Source of the DNA: Alcaligenaceae bacterium
Lineage (GTDB): Bacteria > Pseudomonadota > Gammaproteobacteria > Burkholderiales > Burkholderiaceae_B
Direction of reading: 5' to 3'
DNA: 12,130 bases
NCBI GenBank assembly: GCA_012511095.1
Contig: JAAZGT010000075.1
Coordinates: 1-12,130 of the forward strand
Shown piece after piece: positions 5,950 through 12,130 of this stretch. A program made the position numbers and the translations under genes. The notes under the pieces are model-generated. The model ran no database searches, had not been told where the DNA came from, and was given only the letters and a program-made list of their open reading frames with translations. Within the stretch, counting starts at the first letter, position 1, and each line of letters begins with the position of its first letter.

Positions 5950-7710
5950 TTAAGGGGCCACGATAAAACCCACATTATCAAGCTCAATCGTGGATTTGTT
6001 GAGCATACTTTTACTCACTTTTTCGGTTATTAAAGCAATATGACTCTGGCGAATAATATGTTTAATCTCAGGTATATGTTTAGGCCCCATCGAGAACTCT
6101 TTGAGACCCAAGCCAAGCAATAAGCGCGTATACAGACTATCCCCTGCCATTTCACCACAAACTGATACAGACTTACCTGCCTCATTTGTGCTTTTAATAA
6201 TATGTGCAATCATGCGTAAGACGGCTGGGTGTAAAGGATCATATAAATGCGTCACCTCACTATCAATACGGTCAACAGCTAACATATATTGAGTTAAGTC
6301 GTTTGTGCCGATAGAAATAAAATCCACCTCATCTAAGACTAAATCGATAACATAAGCTAATGCAGGTATCTCAATCATTACCCCTAGCTCATAGTCCTCG
6401 CTAAATACCTTGCCCTCAGCTTGAAGCTCTTGGACTGCCTGCTTTAACATCTTTTTGACACTAGCAAGCTCATGCAGATGTGTAATCATCGGTATTAAAA
6501 TTCGTAAATGACCATGCATCGCTGCTCTTAGCAAGGCTTTCAACTGAGTCATAAACATATCTGGACGGGCTAAACAATAGCGTACAGCTCTTAAACCCAA
6601 AGCGGGGTTAATAGCCGATGACGCCTCATCTTTTATGTTTTTATCAGCGCCAAGATCAAGGGTACGTATGGTGACTGGCATGCCTTTCATCTGCCTTAGT
6701 ACATAAGCATAGGCCTCATACTGCTCCTCTTCAGAGGATAGAGCTTCTTTATTATCCATAAAGAGAAATTCAGTACGATATAAACCAATGCCCTGACCGC
6801 CAGATGCTAAGACCTCTGCTGCCTCTTCTAGATATTCAATATTACCCAGCACTGTGACCTTTTGCTCATCTAAACTGATAGCAGCGAGATTTCTTTCTTC
6901 CCACAGTATGGACTTATCTTTGATTAGTCGTTCTTCTTTTTCTTGGTAATAACGAAGAATCTCAGCCGAAGGATTGACAACGATTCCACCTGTCTCACCA
7001 TCGATGATAAGTAAATCATGATCACGAATTAAGGTGCGAGCATTAATTGCACTGACAACAGCTGGTACACCCATACTACGAGCCACAATCGCAGTATGAG
7101 ACGTGGGACCGCCTATGTCAGTAACAAAGCCAGCAAAATGTGCAGCACGCATTCGCATCATATCGGCAGGCATAATATCACGTGCAACCACAATGCTAGC
7201 AACACTTTGAGATAATTTAGTAACTAGCTCCATCGGCTTATTACCACCACCTTGGAGCTCATTGATAATGAGTTCTATAACTTGACGAATATCTAAGGCG
7301 CGCTCACGTAAATAAGCATCTTCCATCGCCTCGAACTGCTGAACTAATTGGTGACCTTGAGCACTGAGAGCCCATTCAGCGTTATAGGCATTTTCTTGAA
7401 TTAGAACCTTACACTCTTGAGCTAGCATGGGGTCACTAACCAAAAGGCTATGCACATTGAGAATAGGAGCTAATTCCTTAGGTGCATCTTGAGGTAATTC
7501 CCTCTGAAGCTGTACAAGCTCGCTATGAACTTGCTTAATCGCACGCTCAAGTCGATCGCACTCAGCCTCTACCTCAGATTTATCGATATAGTAGTGTGGA
7601 ATTTCTAAGTCGGTATCATCCATAATGATGGCGCGACCGATGACCACCCCCTTAGAAACGCCTTTACCTCTAAGCAATAACATGGCTTTGTTTATGCCTA
7701 CACTCGTCAT
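5950..7710 (-). CDS. ptsI: Phosphoenolpyruvate-protein phosphotransferase (PTS enzyme I)
   Basis: Protein of 586 residues, normal for enzyme I (~575-590). It takes phosphate from PEP onto a histidine and passes it to HPr in the cytosol. Seen: the N-terminal HPr-binding region, the swivelling-domain motif GGPTSHTAIVARSMGVPAVV (200-219) with phosphorylated His205, the PEP-binding barrel with YRTEFLFM (311-318), TIRTLDLGADK (347-357) and NPALGLRA (368-375), MIEIPA (445-450), IGTNDLTQY (467-475), and SVCGEMAGD (516-524) with active-site Cys518. ATG is preceded by AGGGAG six bases upstream, supporting this start over the later Met10. It is the last gene of gshB-EIIA-ptsH-ptsI, 32 bp after ptsH. 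With no sugar permease nearby, the pathway is likely regulatory rather than transport-linked (inference). Confidence 0.97.
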   Translation of the reverse strand: MTSVGINKAMLLLRGKGVSKGVVIGRAIIMDDTDLEIPHYYIDKSEVEAECDRLERAIKQVHSELVQLQRELPQDAPKELAPILNVHSLLVSDPMLAQECKVLIQENAYNAEWALSAQGHQLVQQFEAMEDAYLRERALDIRQVIELIINELQGGGNKPMELVTKLSQSVASIVVARDIMPADMMRMRAAHFAGFVTDIGGPTSHTAIVARSMGVPAVVSAINARTLIRDHDLLIIDGETGGIVVNPSAEILRYYQEKEERLIKDKSILWEERNLAAISLDEQKVTVLGNIEYLEEAAEVLASGGQGIGLYRTEFLFMDNKEALSSEEEQYEAYAYVLRQMKGMPVTIRTLDLGADKNIKDEASSAINPALGLRAVRYCLARPDMFMTQLKALLRAAMHGHLRILIPMITHLHELASVKKMLKQAVQELQAEGKVFSEDYELGVMIEIPALAYVIDLVLDEVDFISIGTNDLTQYMLAVDRIDSEVTHLYDPLHPAVLRMIAHIIKSTNEAGKSVSVCGEMAGDSLYTRLLLGLGLKEFSMGPKHIPEIKHIIRQSHIALITEKVSKSMLNKSTIELDNVGFIVAP

Positions 7711-7742
7711 TACGAGCTCCCTACATGAAAATATAAATTTAG

Positions 7743-8012
7743 CTATTCGCCTTCGCCAAACTTATCGTCAAAAAGATCTTTAATCGCCTCTAGAGCGGCT
7801 TGTGCATCTGCGCCTTCGGCATCAATCGTCACTGTCACACCCTTACCTGCAGCTAACATCATAACGCCCATAATACTTTTGGCATTGACGCGTTGACCAT
7901 CACGACTGATAAAAACCTCACTCTGAAATTTACCTGCTAACTGTGTTAACTTAGCTGCTGCCCTAGCGTGCAACCCTAATTTATTGCTAATAACAATATC
8001 TGTTGTCTGCAT
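7743..8012 (-). CDS. ptsH: Phosphocarrier protein HPr
   Basis: Protein of 89 residues, the family's usual size. LGLHARAAAK (12-21) carries the EI-phosphorylated His15, and AKSIMGVMML (44-53) carries Ser46, the target of HPr kinase/phosphorylase. The presence of both sites in a proteobacterium suggests an hprK gene elsewhere in the genome, as is usual in betaproteobacteria. HPr moves phosphate from enzyme I to the EIIA encoded just upstream. The ATG has only a weak, distant GAGAG (10 bases), so translation may depend on coupling with EIIA, whose stop is 20 bp upstream. Confidence 0.96.
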   Translation of the reverse strand: MQTTDIVISNKLGLHARAAAKLTQLAGKFQSEVFISRDGQRVNAKSIMGVMMLAAGKGVTVTIDAEGADAQAALEAIKDLFDDKFGEGE

Positions 8013-8032
8013 GGTGTAATAACTCTCGTTAA

Positions 8033-8455
8033 TTAATCGGCTGATAACTGCTCGGCTGGAGGGGCTATTAAGCTACGAATACCCTTTTTACCCCTCTCTA
8101 TTACTTTTTCGCTCAACTCGGGTAAATCGTGGAGCCTATAAGCAATGGCTGAAATAACCATGCCTGCATTAACCCCACAAATTAACTCCGCGGCGACACC
8201 TTTTTCATTTAACTTAGTGACTACTCGTTCTGAGATATTAGAGGGAGTAGCACCATATAGATCGGTGAGGACTAAAATTTTTTTGGCTTCAAAATCATAA
8301 AGTGCATCAAAAATAAGCTCAGAGACTGAATCCGGACAGCAATTAGCTTGGATATCAAAAGGATAAATATCAGTAGCGTCGGGAAATACGTGTAAACCAA
8401 CATCAAGCAATGCTGATGCCATTGGCTCATGAGCAATAATTGCTATACGAACCAT
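8033..8455 (-). CDS. PTS EIIA component, mannose (EIIA-Man) family, stand-alone
   Basis: Protein of 140 residues consisting of one EIIA-Man domain with no fused EIIB. IAIIAHEPMASALL (4-17) gives the phosphorylated His9, and VLTDLYGATPSN (62-73) and CGVNAGMV (93-100) match the family's active-site loops. It accepts phosphate from HPr His15. As a free-standing EIIA next to ptsH and ptsI, without IIB, IIC or IID, it fits the incomplete regulatory PTS known in betaproteobacteria, where the phosphorylation state signals carbon or energy status; the downstream target here is unknown. ATG has AAGGA six bases upstream. Only 9 bp separate it from the gshB stop, so co-transcription is near certain. Confidence 0.94.
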   Translation of the reverse strand: MVRIAIIAHEPMASALLDVGLHVFPDATDIYPFDIQANCCPDSVSELIFDALYDFEAKKILVLTDLYGATPSNISERVVTKLNEKGVAAELICGVNAGMVISAIAYRLHDLPELSEKVIERGKKGIRSLIAPPAEQLSAD

Positions 8456-8464
8456 ATATTATCC

Positions 8465-9424
8465 TTAAGATTGAATGCTCTTTTCTAATTGCTCAGCAAA
8501 GTAATCACCTACATGGAAATCCGTTTGCTCGCTAATCTCAACAAAACACGTCGGACTTGTGACATTAATTTCAGTCACATATTGACCGATCACATCAAGA
8601 CCAATTAAGAATAAACCACGATCCGCAAGGCGCTTTGCAATGTCTTTGGCCATCGCTTTGTCATGCTCATTAATTGGTTGTGCAACACCTCTACCGCCCG
8701 CAGCTAAGTTTCCGCGGTTTTCACCCTCTTTGGGGATACGTGCCAATACATAAGGAATAGGCTCGCCATTAATAATCAAGATGCGCTTATCACCTGCGGT
8801 AATATCAGGAATAAATTTCTGCGCCATAATGCTCTCTTTACCATAATTGGAAAGCATTTCAACCATAGCAGCAAAGTTGGCGTCATTTGGTTTGACACGG
8901 AAAATACCTGCACCACCCATACCATCTAGTGGCTTAATCACGATATCTTTGTGTTCTTCATAAAAAGCACGTAAACGCGACATCGAGTTACTGACTAAAG
9001 TCGGTGCTGTATATTCTGGGAACTCGGCAATGGATAATTTTTCGGGGTGATTACGTATAGCGCTACCTGAGTTGAAAATACGGGCACCTTGCTCTTCTGC
9101 TAGGTCAAAAAGATGTGTGCTGTATAAATACTCAAGATCAAATGGAGGGTCTTTGCGCATAATAACGCCATCAAAATCACTCAGAAAACAGTTTTTTGGT
9201 TCACCCTTGAGTTGCCACCAATTTGCTTGGTATAAATCCGCATCTTGAGGAATATCAATGGCTTGAGCCGATGTTAAAACCTTACCATTTAATATGTACA
9301 GATCACCTTGCAAGCAATAGCTAATCTCATGGCCACGAGCCAATAGGGATCGCATCATAGCCACTGAGCTATCTTTGTAGGCGCTTAAACTTTCAATCGG
9401 GTCAATAATAAATAAAATATGCAC
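8465..9424 (-). CDS. gshB: Glutathione synthetase
   Basis: Protein of 319 residues, typical of bacterial GshB (~315). It joins gamma-glutamylcysteine and glycine with ATP, the second step of glutathione synthesis. Seen: the N-terminal MHILFIIDPIESL, VIMRKDPPFDLEYLYST (87-103), the ATP-grasp segments KPLDGMGGAGIF (164-175) and MAQKFIPDITAGDKRILIING (200-220), GGRGVAQPINEHD (243-255) and GLDVIGQYVTEINVTSPTC (275-293) with the Mg-binding Glu285 and Asn287. Start is GTG (9422-9424) with AAAGGA six bases upstream; the conserved MHILFIID begins exactly there. It heads the gshB-EIIA-ptsH-ptsI operon, an order common in betaproteobacteria, and follows the infC terminator, so it needs its own promoter in 9425-9460, which I could not define. 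Confidence 0.97.
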   Translation of the reverse strand: MHILFIIDPIESLSAYKDSSVAMMRSLLARGHEISYCLQGDLYILNGKVLTSAQAIDIPQDADLYQANWWQLKGEPKNCFLSDFDGVIMRKDPPFDLEYLYSTHLFDLAEEQGARIFNSGSAIRNHPEKLSIAEFPEYTAPTLVSNSMSRLRAFYEEHKDIVIKPLDGMGGAGIFRVKPNDANFAAMVEMLSNYGKESIMAQKFIPDITAGDKRILIINGEPIPYVLARIPKEGENRGNLAAGGRGVAQPINEHDKAMAKDIAKRLADRGLFLIGLDVIGQYVTEINVTSPTCFVEISEQTDFHVGDYFAEQLEKSIQS

Positions 9425-9460
9425 AAGTAGTCCTTTAATCGCTCTATTAAACTTTATAGC

Positions 9461-9508
9461 AAAAAATAAGCCTTAGTCCCTAACAGTGATGAAAGGGACT
9501 AGGGCTTA
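9461..9508 (-). terminator. Intrinsic terminator of the thrS-infC unit
   Basis: Arms 9467-9481 and 9494-9508 form a 15-bp stem with a single T-G wobble. Read on the minus strand the stem is followed by six T (9466-9461). This is a strong Rho-independent terminator separating infC from gshB. Confidence 0.93.
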
Positions 9509-9521
9509 GCGATTGCATCGC
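9509..9521. other. Short stem-loop between the infC hairpin and terminator
   Basis: GCGAT (9509-9513) and ATCGC (9517-9521) pair around a TGC loop, abutting the terminator stem. It is small, and its meaning on its own is doubtful; it is listed because it is the middle one of three consecutive stems. Confidence 0.35.
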
Positions 9522-9526
9522 GTACA

Positions 9527-9551
9527 ACTATTTAGTTAAAAACTAAATAGT
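9527..9551. other. Perfect AT-rich stem-loop just after infC
   Basis: ACTATTTAGTT (9527-9537) and AACTAAATAGT (9541-9551) are exact inverse complements around a three-base loop, 11 bp past the infC stop. No T tract follows in the leftward direction, so it is not itself a terminator; it may protect the 3' end or assist the terminator further on. Confidence 0.65.
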
Positions 9552-9562
9552 CTTAAAAATAA

Positions 9563-10084
9563 TTACTTCTTACTACCGGGGGCCAGAACCATCACCATTT
9601 GACGCCCTTCTAGTTTAGGCATCGACTCAGGCGATCCTAGGTCCGCAACCTCGTCACGAACACGGTGCAACATTTGTAAACCTAACTCCTGGTGCGCCAT
9701 TTCGCGACCGCGGAAACGTAGACTTACTTTAACTTTATCGCCATCTTCTAAGAAGCGTTTAACATTACGCAATTTAACTTGGAAGTCACCCTCATCCGTT
9801 GCAGGACGGAATTTAACCTCCTTGAGCTGAATAACTTTTTGTCTGGCACGGGCTTCCTGCTGACGTTTTTGTTCTTGGTAACGGAATTTACCGTAATCCA
9901 TTAAACGACATACAGGCGGTTTGGCATTTGGAGAGATCTCCACCAAATCAAGTCCAGCCTCCTCTGCTTGACGTAGTGCATCTTGAATTTTAACAATTCC
10001 TAGTTGCTCACCCTCAACGTCAATTAAGCGGACCTCCGGGGCACGAATATCCGCATTAGTGCGGTGTTGTCTATCAGTTGCGAT
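9563..10084 (-). CDS. infC: Translation initiation factor IF-3, with an AUC start codon
   Basis: From the ATC at 10084 the protein is 173 residues, the normal IF3 size (E. coli 180). The N-terminal domain (M)ATDRQHRTNADIRAPEVRL(20) continues with VRLIDVEGEQLGIV (18-31), AEEAGLDLVEISPNAKPPV (40-58) and the CRLMDYGKFRYQEQ segment leading into the Lys/Arg-rich linker. The C-terminal domain has VKFRPATDEGDFQVK and LRFRGREMAHQELG, which binds the 30S subunit and polices start-codon choice. No ATG, GTG or TTG lies at the right place: the first TTG in frame (9946) would remove 46 conserved residues. AGGAG (10097-10093) lies 8 bases before ATC. IF3 is known to discriminate against such codons and so to autoregulate. 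It lies 43 bp downstream of thrS and ends at a terminator; rpmI-rplT do not follow. Confidence 0.95.
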   Translation of the reverse strand: MATDRQHRTNADIRAPEVRLIDVEGEQLGIVKIQDALRQAEEAGLDLVEISPNAKPPVCRLMDYGKFRYQEQKRQQEARARQKVIQLKEVKFRPATDEGDFQVKLRNVKRFLEDGDKVKVSLRFRGREMAHQELGLQMLHRVRDEVADLGSPESMPKLEGRQMVMVLAPGSKK

Positions 10085-10097
10085 ATTAATATCTCCT
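10082..10097 (-). promoter_or_regulatory. Ribosome binding site and non-canonical AUC start of infC
   Basis: On the minus strand AGGAG (10097-10093) is followed after 8 bases by ATC (10084-10082), then GCA ACT GAT, encoding the (M)ATD beginning frequent in betaproteobacterial IF3. An in-frame ATT at 10090-10088 is only 2 bases from the Shine-Dalgarno and is therefore less likely. Confidence 0.8.
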
Positions 10098-10127
10098 AAT
10101 AAGTTAATAAATTTATATTAAATATGT

Positions 10128-12104
10128 TTAAGACTTAGCATTTTCGACCGTTACATCACGCTTAAGTGCGATGTCGTCGGACAAACGCTGAATAAAATCT
10201 GCTACAGGCATAACGCCTAAATTGTGATTACCACGGGCACGAACAGATACTGTACCCTGGCCACGTTCTTTTTCACCTACTACTAAAATGTAGGGTATTT
10301 TTTGCATTGCATTTTCGCGAACCTTGCGGTTAATTTTCTCATTGCGAATATCAGCAGATGCACGGAATCCTTTGGCTTTGAGCTGTTTAACGACATCTAA
10401 GGCATAGTCATCAAATTGACCAGAAATTGTACATACCTTGACGTGCTCTGGAGCTAACCATGGTGGCATAGCACCAGCATAATGCTCGATCAACATACCG
10501 ATAAAGCGCTCAAATGAACCTAAAATAGCTCGGTGTAACATCACAGGTGTTTTGCGCGTGTCATCAGCAGCTACATACTCAGCACCCAAACGCTCAGGCA
10601 TTGAGAAGTCTACTTGTATTGTACCGCACTGCCAGTGACGACCGATAGCATCTCTTAAAGTATACTCAATCTTAGGCCCATAGAAAGCACCCTCACCCGG
10701 TGAGATCTCGAACTCACAGCCCGACTTTTTAAGACTTTCCATAAGCGCGGCTTCGGATTTATCCCAAACCTCATCACTACCAATGCGTTGCTCTGGGCGA
10801 GTAGCTACTTTATATAATACATCGGTAAAGCCGAAATCTTTGTAGACCTGTTGTAGTAACTCGGTAAACTTAGCGCACTCCTCTTGGAGCTGTTCCTCAG
10901 TACAGAAGATATGACCATCGTCTTGAGTAAAACCACGAACACGCATTAAACCGTGTAATGAACCTGATGGCTCATTACGGTGACATTGACCAAACTCACC
11001 ATAACGAATAGGTAGCTCGCGATATGAGTGCAAGCCGGCATTAAAAATCTGTACATGACCCGGACAATTCATGGGTTTTAAACCATAAACACGATTTTCC
11101 GAGTTAGTGGTGAACATATTGTCTTGATAGTTATCCCAATGACCTGTCTTTTTCCATAGGGATACATCTAAAATTTGTGGTGCCTTGACCTCTTGGTAGC
11201 CGTTATCGACATAAACACGGCGCATGTATTGCTCAACCTGTTGCCAAATCTGCCAACCCTTAGAGTGCCAGAAGATAAGACCTGGGGCCTCATCTTGGAA
11301 ATGGAAGAGATCAAGCTCACGACCTAATCTACGGTGATCACGCTTTTCGGCCTCCTCGAGCATATGTAAATAAGCGTCTTGCTCTTGCTTAGTAGCCCAA
11401 GCAGTACCATAAATACGCTGTAGCATCTCGTTGTTAGAGTCACCTCGCCAGTAAGCCCCAGCAACCTTCATTAACTTGAAGACTTTGAGCTTACCGGTAG
11501 AAGGTACGTGAGGACCGCGACATAAGTCGATAAAATCGCCCTCACGATATAAGGTAATTTTTTCACCCTCAGGGATGGATGCGATGATTTCAGCTTTGTA
11601 TTTTTCACCAATACTATTAAAGAAATCTACCGCCTCTTGGCGATCCCAGAGCTCACGAGTTACAACCTCATCTTTTGCGGCAAGCTCGTGCATTTTCTTT
11701 TCAATTTTCTCGAGATCCTCGGGTGTAAATGGACGCTCGTAAGAGAAGTCGTAATAGAAGCCATTATCAATGACAGGTCCAATAGTGACCTGCGCATCTG
11801 GGAACAACTCTTGAACTGCATAGGCCATCAGGTGAGCTGTTGAGTGACGAATAATATCCAGGCCATCTTCATCTTTCGCGGTAATAATGGATAAAGCGAC
11901 ATCCTCGTCGATCAAATAGCTTGTATCGACTAGACGACCCTCGCTGTCGGTGCTCGTCGTGCCATCTTGCTCCGTAGTCGTGGTGATTTTACCGCCAAGA
12001 GCAGCCTTAGCAAGGCCAGGACCGATAGACGCTGCAACATCATAAACAGTGACAGGTTGATCAAATTGTCTGATAGAACCGTCGGGTAAGCTTACATTAA
12101 TCAT
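10128..12104 (-). CDS. thrS: Threonyl-tRNA synthetase
   Basis: Protein of 658 residues, somewhat above the usual ~635-645. Domains: TGS (1-75), the editing/SAD domain (about 76-240, with HSTAHLMAYAVQELFP at 87-102 and the HxxxH of zinc-type editing sites), the class II catalytic core (about 260-545) and the anticodon-binding domain (550-650). Zinc ligands for threonine recognition are visible: Cys347 in MNCPGH, His398 in DDGHIF and His524 in LHRAI. The class II motif 2 region is YGEFGQCHRNEPSGSLHGLMRVRGFTQDD (368-396). The extra length comes from a threonine-rich insert of about 16 residues (41-56) in the TGS domain. ATG has AAGG six bases upstream. infC follows 43 bp later and is probably co-transcribed. 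Only 26 bases of upstream sequence are available, so promoter or leader control cannot be judged. Confidence 0.97.
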   Translation of the reverse strand: MINVSLPDGSIRQFDQPVTVYDVAASIGPGLAKAALGGKITTTTEQDGTTSTDSEGRLVDTSYLIDEDVALSIITAKDEDGLDIIRHSTAHLMAYAVQELFPDAQVTIGPVIDNGFYYDFSYERPFTPEDLEKIEKKMHELAAKDEVVTRELWDRQEAVDFFNSIGEKYKAEIIASIPEGEKITLYREGDFIDLCRGPHVPSTGKLKVFKLMKVAGAYWRGDSNNEMLQRIYGTAWATKQEQDAYLHMLEEAEKRDHRRLGRELDLFHFQDEAPGLIFWHSKGWQIWQQVEQYMRRVYVDNGYQEVKAPQILDVSLWKKTGHWDNYQDNMFTTNSENRVYGLKPMNCPGHVQIFNAGLHSYRELPIRYGEFGQCHRNEPSGSLHGLMRVRGFTQDDGHIFCTEEQLQEECAKFTELLQQVYKDFGFTDVLYKVATRPEQRIGSDEVWDKSEAALMESLKKSGCEFEISPGEGAFYGPKIEYTLRDAIGRHWQCGTIQVDFSMPERLGAEYVAADDTRKTPVMLHRAILGSFERFIGMLIEHYAGAMPPWLAPEHVKVCTISGQFDDYALDVVKQLKAKGFRASADIRNEKINRKVRENAMQKIPYILVVGEKERGQGTVSVRARGNHNLGVMPVADFIQRLSDDIALKRDVTVENAKS

Positions 12105-12130
12105 TATTTACCTTAAAACACAAAAACGCG

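Noticed and set aside
9563..9946. A truncated infC starting at the TTG at 9946.
   Set aside because: The frame stays open and conserved upstream through a complete IF3 N-terminal domain to a well-placed AGGAG and ATC.

Overview
This 12.1 kb window reads as an ordinary chromosomal housekeeping segment of a betaproteobacterium. It is AT-rich. Three features point to a low-GC member of the Burkholderiales/Alcaligenaceae (Oligella-, Pelistega- or Taylorella-like); the genus is inference. They are the C-terminal end of a Bug-type (TctC) tricarboxylate-transporter binding protein beside a CaiB-family CoA transferase, the stand-alone regulatory PTS cluster gshB-EIIA(Man)-ptsH-ptsI, and an HPr that carries both His15 and Ser46. 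All genes are on the minus strand except the partial gene at the left edge and the flavin oxidoreductase at 4629-5849. I see no CRISPR array, insertion sequence, phage gene, rRNA or tRNA.

Left block (1-3352): the tail of a Bug-family binding protein converges on a CaiB/BaiF CoA transferase. Upstream of the latter, in the same direction, lie the ComM/YifB AAA+ ATPase (natural-transformation helicase family) and the small ubiquinone-biosynthesis accessory protein UbiK. Stem-loops sit in both gaps between these minus-strand genes.

Middle block (3396-5912): a small lipoprotein made largely of 22-residue amphipathic repeats has its own strong terminator, with a second stem-loop in front of it. 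A gene-free AT-rich stretch of 544 bp with several dyads separates it from a divergent nitronate monooxygenase-like flavoprotein. That gene starts at TTG and ends at a strong terminator.

Right block (5950-12104), transcribed leftward: thrS-infC (threonyl-tRNA synthetase and IF3) closes at a long terminator. It is followed by gshB-EIIA(Man)-ptsH-ptsI, which combines glutathione synthesis with a sugar-independent phosphorelay: PEP to EI His205, HPr His15, then EIIA His9. The infC start must be placed at an AUC codon (10082-10084) to recover a full-length IF3 of 173 residues. This fits the known autoregulation of IF3 through non-canonical start codons.

No new system is evident. The points most worth checking are the AUC start of infC, the loss of rpmI-rplT from its usual place behind infC, a threonine-rich insert in the TGS domain of ThrRS, a Glu-to-Asp change in the Walker B of ComM/YifB, the repeat lipoprotein, and the structured leader of the flavoprotein gene.
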